From the NCBI GenBank assembly GCA_024663395.1, contig JANFAH010000025.1, positions 372,001-436,000 of the forward strand: DNA of 64,000 nucleotides. Direction: 5' to 3'. This document shows positions 19,429 to 30,667 of the stretch, in pieces. The translations under genes and the position numbers were made by a program. The first letter of the stretch is position 1. Each line of letters starts with the position of its first letter. This DNA is from Pisolithus tinctorius (lineage: Eukaryota; Basidiomycota; Agaricomycetes; Boletales; Pisolithaceae). A model generated the notes under the pieces. That model worked only from the letters and a program-made list of their open reading frames with translations. It ran no database searches and was not told the DNA's origin.

Positions 19429-20056
19429 TTTGGGACTGGTGGGGGGGGGGGGGATGGTCTGCTGGCAGGGTGTTTGCTGTGATTATTGTTTGGGGAGGGG
19501 CAGGGAGGATGTTATGTGTGGTGTATGGACATGGTGGAGGTCCTCCTCTTCCTCCCCAGATCCTGTTGGGTTGTCCATGTCTTGGTGCAACAGTTTGGAA
19601 GTTTGCTGCTTCTCCTAATGTCATTTGTCTTAGTTGGGTTTGGGTTGCTGGTTGGGTCACTGGTGGTATGGTCAGTACTATGGGGTCTGTTGGGCATGAG
19701 GGTAATTCGACTTGGGTCCATTCTTCTGCTGTGGGGAAGTAAGGCATCCTATTTTCAGGAGTGCAGTCATCCATGGCATTTCATCTTCTGATGAATTCTG
19801 GACAGTTTCTGTCCATGCTGGCATGTGTGTTGTCCTTGCAGTTTACACAGTGGTGGGTGGTAGAGTTACATTCTGATGTTCAGTGGGGTTGGGCAGATGT
19901 ACCACATGTGTCCATTGCTTGGGCACAGTCTCTTGTGAGGTGTCCTATGAGCTGACACTTCAGGCATTGTAACAGTTCCTTTTTCTCTTTGTGCAGCTGT
20001 AGTCTGTCTAGGCCCCAGTATAGGCCATGTCTCAGGAGTTGGTTGGCTGTTTCTGG
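19421..20056 (-). pseudogene. LINE-1 ORF1, C-terminal part with zinc knuckles
   Basis: Encodes the RNA-binding end of a fungal LINE ORF1 protein. After an ETANQLLRHGLYWGLDRLQL block come CCHC-like knuckles (CLKCQLIGHLTRDC, then a CVNCK...H...C group ending RNCPEF), and a Pro/Thr-rich tail that stops at 19421. A few stops interrupt it (near 19870 and 19785). It is cut at 20056 by the Gypsy-C LTR. Its N-terminal part is at 46577-47723 on the other strand; the flanks (CTGG and CCAG on the LINE sense strand) fit a 4-bp duplication of an original CCGG. Confidence 0.83.
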
Positions 20057-21071
20057 TGTAGGGAGCCATCTTCTCCCTGAGGCTGGAACAGGAGTCTGTC
20101 ACTAAATTCTGCTGGCCTCTGCAACAAAACCCTATCACCCTAGGCCTCTGGATGCTTTCGGAATTCTTCCCACTTGTAACCTCATGTTTCCTCCCAACCC
20201 CTGTTGCCTTTGGAGTTTCTCCTGACCTTCAGCATGTCACCCAGCCATCAATGAGCTGATCCAGAAATTCCACATTTGCCCAGAGTCATCCAGAATTCAG
20301 TAGCTGAGCCACCCCCAGCCATGTCACCACTCACCCATGCCAGTCGCCTCTATGAAAAACTCCAGTTACCCCTGTCACCCCAAATTCCACAAGCCAGACT
20401 TCATGCTAGTACACTCTGCCCTCTTGTGCTTCCCCCTCCCACCAGCTCCACCTCTCACTTGTACATGTACCCTCATTCTGTTGGAAGATACCCTTTACCA
20501 TTGTCCTGTTTTACTCTCATCTACTACCTGCTGGTCCATTTCACATGCATCTGTATTTCGTTGACATCTGTCATCCTCTCCTTTATTTTCCAGTCTTTTA
20601 GTTTTTCTGCCCCACCTTACTCTGACTCATACCTTCATCCCTTGTACTATATAATTCTGTCATAGTGTTGAAAATATACCACCCACCTTTAGAGTCACTA
20701 TCTGTGTGTGTTTTGCAAGTTCAAGAGTTCCTAGAGTCTAAAGTGCATATATTGAGTCTACAGCATCTCTAGTGGTCTTCATGTCTCCCGCATCCTCCAA
20801 TCCTGCACACCTTATCCTGTTTCCCTCTCACTTAAAATTCACTCTTCTCGTCACATAATGGCTTCTCGGAATTTCGTATACCCATCTCATGGTTCCTTGC
20901 ACATCTGCATCCCTCCAGAATTAAATTCCGTGGCCCTTGCACAAATACCCCTCCCCTTCTAGTTTTTTATTCTTGACTTCTCCTTCCACCCAGCACCCCT
21001 TGGGACATTCCTAGGGAATTCTCTCTACAGCCTTCCTCTAGTTGCATGCTTCCCAGAAGTCGTGTACCACA
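20057..21071 (+). repeat. Gypsy-C copy 1 5' LTR (1015 bp)
   Basis: Starts TGTAGGGAGCC and ends GTGTACCACA. The same length as the LTR at 47724-48738. A CATATATTG-type AT-rich stretch lies near 20745, but I cannot fix the RNA start. Confidence 0.9.
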
Positions 21072-21077
21072 TCATTT

Positions 21078-21095
21078 TGGAGCCCACTGCGAGGG
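21078..21095 (+). promoter_or_regulatory. Putative tRNA primer binding site of Gypsy-C
   Basis: TGGAGCCCACTGCGAGGG lies six bases after the LTR. TGG is the complement of a tRNA CCA end. The same motif follows the Gypsy-D LTR at 32346, so both families probably use one primer. I cannot assign the tRNA. Confidence 0.6.
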
Positions 21096-21213
21096 GTCTG
21101 TAGATCTGGAAAGGAGATCCCTATGACCCACTCATCAAAGAACCAAACTTGAAGAGCTCCTAGAGCCCTTCCAGAGACTATCCATCTCTTCATCAGAGAT
21201 CTTAATCCTGGTA

Positions 21214-23568
21214 GTGGATCCTAGAGATATTTCAGAGCCACACTCATCAGACTCAGATCTCAGTTTAGATGAGGTCTTTTGGAGCCCAGAGCACCCAGCA
21301 TTTCCTGGAGCTTTTGACTTTGACAACCCTTTCACTCCTCCTGCTGAGTGTCAAGAACTTTCGCCTCTTTCAGAACTAACTTCTTCGTCACCCTCGCCAT
21401 CCAGCAATTCAGAACTAGCCACTGAACAGCTTCTACTTCGTTCCTGCTCTCTAATTGCAAATTCTGCTATCACCCTTTCTACTCAAATACCTGTATGGAA
21501 TACTCTTGCCACACCTCTCTCAAATTCTGCTCGTACCATTCCCCAAATTCCGGTCCAGATCCTCGCACCACCTCGCATAATGTCTGGAGCAAAAGATATG
21601 CTGCTCAGAGGTTCCAACAAAGCCCTGAAGTTTTCTGGGTGAACTGAAGATATCACCCATTATCTCGAAGATGTTGAACAACTCTGTCTCAATGCTGGTC
21701 TTGTTTCTGGAAAAGATAAGATCCACTGGGTCATCCATTATGTGGACCACAATGAGGCGGAATTTTGGTCCACCTCAGATGCTGCAACTGACAGCTTCAA
21801 TGACTGGGATGCATTCTCCAAAGAACTTCTGAACTACTATCCAGGTGCCTCAATGAAAGATCATTGCTATACTAAAGCCAACCTCGAAACTCTACTCTAC
21901 CATCAGGTTCAGAAGCCTATGGAGTTGCTGGAAGATCTTGGGAAATACATCTGAGAATTCCAATGCATCCTTGGCCTTGTCCAGAAGAAGAAGAAACTCC
22001 CTGAGGACTACATCAACAAGAAATTCCTTGAGGGGTTTCCCCTGAGGTTTCAGAATTCCTTGCTCACATGATTGCAACTCTCTGACCTAGATCATGATAT
22101 CGACAAACCATGGGAGTTTGATACAGTTTACAAACATGCCAACTACCTCCTCAGTGGGGCCAAATGAAACCTCCCTCAGCCAGACTCATCGGCACTGTTT
22201 CCCCAGAATTCTGCTCCAAATTCCTTGCCAACTGTTCCCACTATCTTGAAACAAGAGTATGTTCATGTTGCTCAGCAACTGGCTTCTGCCCTGCCTCCCC
22301 AACAAGGTCAAGAAGGCCAATTTCACCGCTCTTTTGATCCACGGTGTTTCTTCTGTGGGGGAACAGATGGCCACAGAACTGCAGAATGTGCACTGTGTCA
22401 CAAATATGTACAAGCTGGGAAATGCTCTCTAATTGGGGGAAGAGTTTTTATGCCAGACGGCTCTGACATTCCTAGGACAGCTGCAGGTTGGAACTTTAAA
22501 GAAAAGATTGATAACTTCCTCATCATGCATGACTTGATCATTGCCTCAGCAAACCTCATCTCAGTTCAGCAACCTGGCCAGCAGTCAACTTCATCCTGTG
22601 GATGCGATACTCCTCCCCACCTTGTCAGCACAATGTTCTTCAGCAACAAGGATGTCTCAGAATACCAAGTTGACTTACATTTCTCCTCCTATCTAGTCAA
22701 TGAAGACCTAGATGAGGGCACAGACAAAGAGGACCAATGTGCCTTAGCAAGAGCTTATGTGCAGGTAGAAGAGTTGAAGAATGCTATTAAGAAAAAGAAG
22801 GCAGCTCACTTCAATGGCATAGAAATCCCAGCTCGTTGCCAAAAACTGGCAGTAGCAGTCCCAGTGCCAGCCAACACACCAGCTGCCCCTATCCCAGTCA
22901 GTAATCCCACTCCAGCTAACTCTGCCTCTTCTTTGGAAGCCCCAGCAGCCAGAAAAACCCTAGTCACTCCTAATCTTACAGATCTCCAGAAACTTAAGCC
23001 ATCTACAAATCCCACACCCCAATTCTGCTACCAAAGCGGCTGTGATGAGGCTGTGGTGACCAAGTGGATCGTAAACCAGGTCTTAGATGCAAAGATGGAA
23101 ATCTCCACTAAAGACCTATTAGCTGTCAGCCTGGAGATTTGTAAGCAGGTCAGAGAACTGGCTGCAATGAAGAAGATAACGACCGGGAGCTCAGAAACCG
23201 CACCAGATGTGACTCCCTCAGCTGCCCGGGCACCCTATGAGCAGTACTGGGTCAGAGACACAGAAGGGAAGTGTGTGGGCCTCACTATGGCTCCCTTGTG
23301 TGCTGTCAATGGAATCTTGATGGACAAACTTCACATCAAATGTATTCTGGACAGCAGATGCCAAGTAGTGGTCTTGCAACGGGAGTTGTGGGAAGCCTTA
23401 GAGGCCCCTCTCCGTACTGACATGACCATGACCCTCAAGGCCACTAACCAATCCAAAGAGAGCACCCTTGGGGTCATAGAGAATGCCACCTTGCACATAG
23501 GAAACATTGAAGCCCATCTACAAATCCAAGTCATTGATCACACACCTTTTGACTTACTGCTCAGTTGA
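21214..23568 (+). pseudogene. gag: Gypsy-C copy 1 Gag and aspartic protease region
   Basis: One frame, with in-frame TGA codons near 21641, 21952, 22069 and 22165. The N-terminal start is not settled: the first conserved codons (DPRDISEPHSSDSDL) have no ATG in frame. Gag-fold region about 21580-22150 (HYLEDVEQLCLNAG, EAEFWSTSDAA). Zinc knuckle CFFCGGTDGHRTAEC at about 22348-22392, spaced C-x2-C-x5-H-x4-C, one residue longer than usual. A linker follows, then the protease region with CILDSRCQVVVLQ at about 23341: the active-site DSG reads DSR, so the protease is probably dead. The frame ends at a TGA after DLLLS. Confidence 0.8.
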
Positions 23569-23843
23569 CCCTTCTTCTGCCTACTCTCCAGCATCCTTCA
23601 TGATTTCCCTGATGGAGAACAGTCTCTAGAAATCCACGATCCTAATTCCAAGAAACAGGTTTTAATTCCAATGCACCCTTGCAACAGACTTCATCCCCTT
23701 CTGTGATTTGTAAATTCCAAAGATGAAGAAGACTTCTTTGTGTGAAAACAAATGTGTTGCCACATGGATCCACCTGAACTGGGTTTTTAATATCAGTCAA
23801 GGACTCATACAAACTGTGAGGAGACCAGGACTGTGCTTTCTCC
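23569..23843 (+). other. Gypsy-C copy 1 protease-RT linker
   Basis: Element-internal sequence without an open frame or recognisable motif. It is missing from copy 2, within a roughly 800-bp deletion. Confidence 0.5.
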
Positions 23844-25660
23844 ATGTGTTCACTTTATGTTTCTGATCTGCCCTTATACCCTTTGAAGTCTACCATGCTT
23901 TTGCCCACAGACACTGCCATAAATCCTGCTGCAGCATTTATCTATGATTTACAAGGTAACAGTGTGCCCCCTGTTGATCCCTTTGATACCAGTTCTGTTT
24001 CTCTGACTGATCCTTTCTTGTTTTCAACTGCTACTACCATTTCTCCACTGACAATCTCCACCTTATGCTCTGCCTATCAGTGTGATCCCATTTATCATGT
24101 CTTAAAGTACAAACCTGTAGCAAGGAAGGTGAGGCCAGTACCAACATTGATGCCAGCAGAATTCTGGGTAGAGCATTGGGAGGCTGAAGACCCACTCGCA
24201 GATCTACCTGTTTTACCTACTCATCCCCCTCCATTCATGCCAGGTGCCAGGTTTACTCAGGAAAGAGCTGACAAGCTTGATCTGGACCTGGCAAGGTTCC
24301 TTTGGCCTGCAGAATTAGACCTAGTGTGATGGTTGGTCAAGGAGCAAGAGGATGCCTTCGCTTGGGATGCATCAGAAAGAGGGACCTTTCGAGAGGATAT
24401 GTTCCTGCCTCTGAAGATACCCATGCTAGCCCACAAACCTTGGGTTGAGTGTAATATTCCCATTCCTCCAGCTATTTTTCATGAAGTGGTTAACATCATC
24501 AAAGAAAAGATCTCTGCAGGGGTTTACAAACCATCTACTTCATCCTATTGCTCGAAATGGTTCTGTGTAGTCAAGAAGGATGGAAAATCTCTGTGCCTCA
24601 TCCATGATTTACAACCTCTAAACACCATTTCTATTCAGGACTTGGCCATTCCCCCCTTTGTCAATTTGATTGCCAAGGCCTTCGCCTGCCATTTGGTCTA
24701 TAGAATTTTAGATCTTATGGTCGGGTACAATCATCGCACCATCCACAATGATTACCATGACCTCACTACCTTCCAAACCCCTATCAGTACACTTTGACTC
24801 ACCAAACTTCCTATGGGCTATATGAATGCTGTCCAGATTTTCCAGAGACATCTGTTGGATTTTGAAGGCTGAAATTCCAGAGGTCACCATTCCATTCATC
24901 AATGACTGTCCTATCAAAGGCCCCAAATCCTGCTACCAAAACCCAGATGGTACCTATGAAACGATTCCACAGAATTCTGGGATTAGATGCTTCATCTGGG
25001 AGCACCTGCAGAATGTCAACCGAGTCTTACACTGCCTGTGTCATGCAGGAGCCACCATGTCAGCAAAGAAATGTGTCATCGCTGCACTGTCCATCATAGT
25101 GGTTGGGCATAAGGTGTCATTCGAGGGTAGAATTCTGGATGAAACTAAAGTCCAAAAGATTAAAGGTTGGCCTTACTGCACAAACATTACTGAAGTATGT
25201 GGATTTTTAGGTCTCTGCTCGTACTGCAGGATCTTCATCAAAGACTTCACCAAACATGCCCATCCCCTTGTCAAGCTGACCAAAAAGGACATCCCCTTTG
25301 AATTCTGTGATGAACATAGGGAAGTGATGGAGTACCTCTGCCAGGTGATTGTCTCATCCCTGGCATTGCGAACTATCAACTATAATTCCAAAAGGAAAGT
25401 CATCTTAGCAGTCAACACTTCTAACATCACTATTGGGTACCTCCTCATGCAGGAGGGGGAAGACAGAAAATGCTACCCTGCCAGGTTTGGCTCAATAACC
25501 CTCAATGATCACAAACACTGCTACAGCCAAGCTAAGCTTGAGCTATTTGGGCTTTTCCATGCCTTGCACGATGTCCAGCTCCATATCTTCAGCATGCAGA
25601 ATTTAGTTGTTGAGGTGGATACACAGTACATCAAAGGGATGATTAACAATCCCAACTTAC
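23844..25660 (+). pseudogene. pol: Gypsy-C copy 1 reverse transcriptase and start of RNase H
   Basis: RT in pieces: a pre-RT region (23844-24329), palm/fingers (KDGKSLCLIHDLQPLNT near 24580), and IPFINDCPIKGPKSCYQ near 24889, where the catalytic pair should read DD but is ND. Then thumb and connection (AKKCVIAALSIIVVGHKVSF) and RNase H (VILAVNTSNITIGYLLMQ near 25399) whose first catalytic Asp is Asn; copy 2 still has Asp there. In-frame TGA at 24327-24329 and after ISTL near 24798. A 2-bp deletion near 24843 shifts the frame relative to copy 2. Gypsy-B cuts the frame in KGMINNPNL. Confidence 0.82.
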
Positions 25661-26394
25661 TGTCAAGTCCAAGCCTACTCTGACCAACTCCGATGCTTGA
25701 CAAGGTCTAGGGAGGGGTCCAGAAGCAAGTCCGACACAGAAAGAACGAACTCTGACTGGTGGAGTGTTGGCAGGAATGAAGACCGCTGAAGTAAAGGCAG
25801 GGCAGAGTGAGGGCATTGGGTTTAGCTTGTGTGCTACCCCCTTGCACGATCTCAGCCCTTGTATTTCAGAGGTAGAGACCAGATGGATTGTCAGAGGTAA
25901 CTCCAACAGACAGAGGTCAGAGACAGAAGGAGTAGGAACTAAGTTGATATTCATACTGAAGAATGGCGGAGTATGGTACATGCTTTTATACTACTACAGA
26001 GGTACAGTAACTGGAATTGGAACTGGCATATGGAGATTCATAAATTTTCAAGTAAAACTTCCTAGACAACGAACGAAGGGTAGACAGAAGACACATGAAT
26101 GGGTAACATAGTACATCCCAAAAAGGGAACAGTCCAGGCGCTGGACCATGTGGTGCACATGCTGTGGATTACCTGACTGCACACTGTCAGGGAGAAGTCC
26201 AAAGGTGGTCACATGACCCCTCAGAGAACAGTCCACTCGGTCTGGTAGGAGAGCAACACAAGTCCGACAGCAGTCAGAGCGGAGATGGTTCGTAACCAAC
26301 AGAAGTTGGGTGGAGTTGGTGCAGAGTGAGCAAATGACTGGCAGAAGAGGGTGTGGAGAGAGTAAGGACCTAGGATGAACGCACAGTCATGACA
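25661..26394 (-). repeat. Gypsy-B 3' LTR (734 bp)
   Basis: In its own sense starts TGTCATGACTG and ends GGACTTGACA, like the Gypsy-A LTR. A TATAAAA box and, downstream, CAGTATGAATAT (rc of 25947-25958) correspond to the Gypsy-A predicted RNA start CAGTACGAATAT with one CpG lost. CTTAC (25656-25660) should be one copy of the target duplication; the other copy is not in the window. Confidence 0.85.
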
Positions 26395-26397
26395 GTG

Positions 26398-26407
26398 CCC
26401 CCCCCTT
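26398..26407 (-). promoter_or_regulatory. Gypsy-B polypurine tract
   Basis: G-run on the minus strand just before the LTR, preceded by GCCTTCAGGGGTTCAGGC, identical to the bases before the Gypsy-A tract. Confidence 0.8.
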
Positions 26408-26589
26408 AGGGCCTGAACCCCTGAAGGCTGCATGTATGGGATGAGATCAACACGAGTTGACCATTTGAAATTACTTTTGATGCCTCGAGGATAATGGCTT
26501 TAGCCACAGCAGAGCTCCATTGGGTCTGAAGAACCACTTAAAAAAACATGTGCCAGGGCTCTGAACCCTCATCCTTTCCCCCCATCATC

Positions 26590-27801
26590 ATGTCTTCCCA
26601 GTGACAGAGCAAAACCCCCCAGCCAACCCCTGGCCACATCCGTGACTACTCCCAAGTTATGGATGAAGAGTTGGTCATCCTCACCGACAACTCCACTGAC
26701 ACTGAGTGGGAAAAGTCTGCAGAGAAGGTGCACCAACAAGAGGAGGCCAAGCAGAGAGAGAGAGAGCATGAGGCAGAGTGCAAGGCCAAGGGCAAGGAGG
26801 CCAAGAGGTGGAAAGCAGAGGAAGAGAGGCTGGAGGCAGAGCAGAGGAAGAGAGCGGAGGAGGAAGAGGAGGCTTGAAGGAAGAAGGTGGCAGAGGAGGA
26901 GGCAGAGAGGCAGAGGCAGAGGGCCCAGGCCAGGCGGGAAGAGGCTGTGCAGAGGTAAGTGGTGGAGTACTGCGAGTCAGGCGAAACTGACTTGTAGTTT
27001 TTACCTTTTCCTAGACCAAGTGGCACAGTGTATGACATCACCACTGCCCAGAGGGTCCCTGGGGCCTCTGTGGTGGTCACCATGACCAGGAGGCCACTGT
27101 GCACTCGCTGTATAGCGAGTAAAACAGTGGGGCAGTGTGAGCCTGGGCAGGGCAAGACCAGGGCCTGCATGCCCTGCAAAAACAAAAAGAAGGTATGTAG
27201 CTGGACAAAGGAGGACATGGTGGCAGGGCCATCGCAGAAGAGAGTGGGGATGGGAAGCTCCCAAGGGGAGAAGAAGAAGAAGCTGTGAGGGAAGGGGAAA
27301 GAGAGAGTGATGGAGATGGAAGAGGCAGACAACAAGCAGGAGGCAGGTGGAGAGGATGAGGAGGAGCCCATGACACCACACAAGGACCCCTCAGGGACAG
27401 GGGTACATATGAGGTGGGCAGAGTGGGAGCAGGAGCAGCAGCTGCAGGCCATGGAGAGGTACACAGAGGTGCACAAGAGGGCCATGATGGCCTTCGAGAG
27501 GATGGCAGCAGCAGCGGAGCGGATGGCAGAGGCAGTGGAGAGGACAGCCAATGAGTGGGGGATGTACCACACATGGGCGGAGTGGGCAGAGATGAGGAGG
27601 AGGGACGATGTGCATGAGGCCAGAATGGCTGAGTTTGTGCACACAGGAGGAGGATGGAAGAGACCTCAGTCAGAGGTGGCAGAGGACAAGAATGAGGAAG
27701 CAGATGAAGGTGCGGAGGGGGATAACAAGGAAGAAGTCAAAGGAGAACAGGAAGGCGATGAAGAACAGGAGGGTGGCAGAGAGCAGGCAATGGAAGAGTA
27801 G
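26590..27801 (+). pseudogene. Antisense accessory gene of Gypsy-B with Zn(II)2Cys6-like motif
   Basis: Plus-strand gene inside the minus-strand element, between pol and the 3' LTR. Proposed exon 1 26590-26954, intron 26955-27014 (GTAAGT...CTGAC...CTAG, 60 bp), exon 2 27015-27801; splicing keeps the frame (phase 2), about 383 codons. Features: a charged, probably coiled-coil N-terminal half (about 45-120), then CTRC-x8-C-x9-CMPC-x6-C at about residues 151-182, within the fungal Zn(II)2Cys6 spacing, then Lys-rich and Glu-rich parts with an Ala/Met/Glu helix. Three in-frame TGA codons (26602, 26875, 27286) each fit a former CGA. The likely role is nuclear DNA binding or regulation, by motif only; no close family is recognised. 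Related genes lie in Gypsy-C copy 2 and Gypsy-D. Nothing comparable is in Gypsy-A. Confidence 0.75.
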
Positions 27802-28003
27802 AGTAGTTTTGTTTTGTATTCTCTTTTTTTTTTTTTTGTGTGTCTTTTGTTTTTAGCTTGTATATTTTGTACTACTATGAAATAGACTTGTGACTTTGTT
27901 TGTGATTCTGAGAAGTGAAATGGATGAATGGAGAAAACTAAAGTACTTAAGGTAGTTCGGTAAGGGGCGGAGTTGGCCTGCGGAGGAAGGTTATGTGGGT
28001 GGA

Positions 28004-29362
28004 GTACTATGGCAGAGGGTGATATGGGCCAGGTTTGTGCAGATGGCGTTCGTGGAAAGCAGAGACTATGTCAGAAGTGTGATCTAACTCAGTTGCAAGT
28101 AACCAAGAGGTTTCTTTGTCAGTGTTCTCATAACTGGCCCAGCGGACCAGATACAAGAGTTGACAGTGGTGGCGACAGTGGTCCACCTTAGAGTCGAGTA
28201 TCTCTGACACTTTGTACTCAAGGTCACCATCGACATCCACTGGCAGAGGCAGAGGTTGTTGTCAATTTGGGAAAGGGTTCGCTGCTGCGGCTTCCAGTTG
28301 TGAGACATGGAAGACCAGATGTACTGAGTGCATAGAGTCAGGGAGCTTAAGGGTGACAGAGTGCATACCTGGCCTGGCCAAGATAGTGAACAGACCTAAG
28401 TACTTTTTGGAGAGTTTTTCAGAGGGATGGGTGGAGCGGAAGTACTTGGCTTTGACGTAGGCCTGTTCTCTGACCTTGAACTCAGGCAGAGGTATGTGTT
28501 TGGCATCTGCTGAGCAGTGGACATTTTGGAGCAGAGGAAGTCATGAAGGGCGGAGAGCTCGACAACGTAGTCATGAGCCCACAGAGAGGTGAAGTCCTGG
28601 TCAGAGGTTTGGATGGTATCCCTTGTTGGCGAAGAAGGGAGAAACTCTGGTAGTCGCACTTGGTGTGTTGTTAAAAGCGAACTCCACTAGGGGCAAGAGC
28701 TCAGCCCAGTTGTCTTGTTGGTAGTTACAGTAGATGCGGAGGTACTGCTCGAGGGTCTGGTTCGTCTGCTCAGTCTGGCCATCGCCTTCTGGGTGGTAAC
28801 CCAAAGTGAAGTGAAGGCACATATCAAGGGCCTTTCCTAGGGAGCGGAAGAAGTGTGAGATGAACTCAGGACCTCTGTCGGAGGTGACATTAGCAGGTAC
28901 CCTGTGCTTGGAGAAGACATGGGTAAGGAAGAGCTTAGCGAGTTTGGTGGAGGTGATGGAGTCGTGGGTGGGGATGAACACCACTTGCTTTGAGAGGCGG
29001 TCCACTACCACAAGGATGGCAGAGTAGCCATCGGAGTTAGGGAGGTGTTTGATGAAGTCCATGGAGATGGAGTTCCAAGGTCTCTCTGGGATGGGGAGTT
29101 GCTTCAGTAGACCATAGGGGCAGTGGCATGGAGTTTTGCTCTGTCCACAGGCAGTGCAGGACCCAACATATTTTTTCACGTCAGAGCAGAGGTTAGGCCA
29201 CACATAGTCTCTGTGGATGAGTTCTAGTGTGTGGTTTTGCCTGAAATGGCCTGCTAGAGGGTGGTCATGCTTGAAATGAAGCACTTGAAGGCAGAGATCA
29301 TCAATGTCAGGGACAAAGATGTGACCATCAAGGCAGAGTAGATCATCAGAGTCCAGGGACCA
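28004..29362 (-). pseudogene. pol: Gypsy-B integrase and chromodomain
   Basis: From 29362 down: integrase with HHCC finger (HDHPLAGHF, CTACGQSK near 29160), SMDFIKHLP near 29060, TSDRGPEFISHF near 28880 and the GQTEQTNQTLEQYLR Glu near 28770; then the C-terminal part and a chromodomain (LYLVRWASYENTDKETSW near 28150-28110). Aligned by eye with Gypsy-A, many Arg codons are changed to Cys, Gln or His, as expected from CpG decay. Frame breaks occur between 28601 and 28240. Confidence 0.88.
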
Positions 29363-30667
29363 TCAAGGCTTAGTTGGAGTTGGGAGATGGCTGGCAGAGA
29401 CAGGGTCAGAGGGTAGGGTGGAGATGATGTTGGAGTGCAAGCACTCAACATCGAAGACCATGGCAGTGCAGAGCACAGGTGCCATAAGGGTAGTGGCATG
29501 GAGGGATGACATGAGCTGTTCCTGTGTAAACATAGGGCAGAGGTTGTGAGGATTTACCTGCATGTAGTCCCTATCCCCCCCTTTCAGGTAGACGTCCCAA
29601 CGGCGTGTAAGTGCATTGGGCTTGGCTCCCAAATGGCCATGTCAGAAGCAGATAGAGAGATTGAACTGGGAAAGGTACTCCAACCAGTGGGCCTGTCGAC
29701 GGGTGAGAACCTTAGAAGTGGAAAAGTACCCAAGGTTTTTGTGGTCCATCACCATGTCGACAGGTAAGGCAGAGCCTTCTAAGTAATGCCGCCAATGGCA
29801 GAAGGCCTTGAAGATGGCCAACAGCTCCTTGTCATGGGTATCATAGTTGAGTTCTGGCATGGTCATGGTGCAGGAGTAGAAAGCGACTGGGCAGAGTTCA
29901 CCATTGGAGCAGGTGAGCAACAAAATACCAGCTATGGCATAGTCAGAGGCATCGGTTTTGACTGTAAGCAGAGCATCAGGAACCCAATGAGTGAGAATAG
30001 GAGCTGAGCTGAAGGCATCCTTCAGGCAGAGGAAAGTGGAGCAGCACTCCTCAGAAAAGTTCCAAGGAGCACCCTTTCGCATGAGGCAAGTGAGTGGAAC
30101 AATGATGTTGGAGTAGTTATTAATGAATTGTCTGTAGAAGTTTGCAAAGCTGAGGAAGGACTGGATGTCTCGCACCTTCCATGGCTCAGGCCAGTCGCAG
30201 ACTGCCTGAACCTTCTTGGTGGACATGGTGAGACTGGAGGGAGAGAGAATATAGCCAAGGTACTCAATGGAGTCAGAGTGAAACTTGCACTTCTCTGGCT
30301 TGGCATAAAGACCATGCTTTCAAAGGTGGTGGAGCACCTCTTTTACATGATCGCGGTGTGACTCCATGTCCTGCGAATAAACTAGGATGTCATTGAGGTA
30401 TACCACTATGCAGACATCGAGCATGTCTGCAAAGATGCTGTTAACGAATCACTGGAAAGCCACAGGTGTGTTAGTCAGACTGAAGGGCATTACCTGCCAC
30501 TCGTAAGAACCATAACGAGTGCAGAAAGTGGTTTTCCATTCATCTCTGTCTGTGATGCAGACCAGATGATAGGCATGGCAGAGGTTGATCTTTGTGTAGA
30601 CTTTAGTGTGGCTTGGGGAATCAAGTAGGTTGGAGATGAGCAGCAGCAGATAGTGATCTTTTTTCAT
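29363..30667 (-). pseudogene. pol: Gypsy-B reverse transcriptase (C-terminal part) and RNase H
   Basis: RT from 30667 down: DHYLLLLISNLLDSPSHTKVY, then VYLNDILVYSQ-type positions near 30400 (broken frame), thumb region (SFLSFANFYRQFINNYSN near 30150), then RNase H (VKTDASDYAIAGILLLTCS near 29960-29910) ending in PNALTRRWDVY near 29600. Several frame breaks (about 30448-30226 and 29642). A decayed copy of the Gypsy-A domain set. Confidence 0.85.

Larger units (their letters stand above)
14897..20056 (-). mobile_element. LINE-1 (Tad1/CGI1-like non-LTR retrotransposon), 3' part
   Basis: In minus orientation: end of ORF1 with zinc knuckles, ORF2 with endonuclease, RT, RNase H and C-terminal zinc motif, a 3' UTR, and a short AAAT-type tail (plus strand TTATTTATTTATTT at 14897-14910). 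The 3' flank ATACTGGTAGC (rc of 14886-14896) recurs at the 5' junction at 46295-46305 as the target site duplication. The 5' part of the same element lies inverted at 46306-47723. Gypsy-C interrupts it at 20057. Confidence 0.87.
20057..25660 (+). mobile_element. Gypsy-C copy 1 (5' LTR to RNase H), truncated
   Basis: 5' LTR, TGG-type primer site, Gag, protease, RT and the start of RNase H on the plus strand. It is inserted in LINE-1 ORF1 and broken by Gypsy-B at 25661. Integrase, accessory gene and 3' LTR are absent on this side. Compared with copy 2 (47724-57393) it has stops and a 2-bp deletion in RT near 24843, but keeps the protease region that copy 2 has lost. Confidence 0.88.

Noticed and set aside
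27822..27837. T-run as a terminator
   Set aside because: Follows the Gypsy-B antisense gene but lies in a eukaryotic context; a T-run there is not evidence of a terminator.
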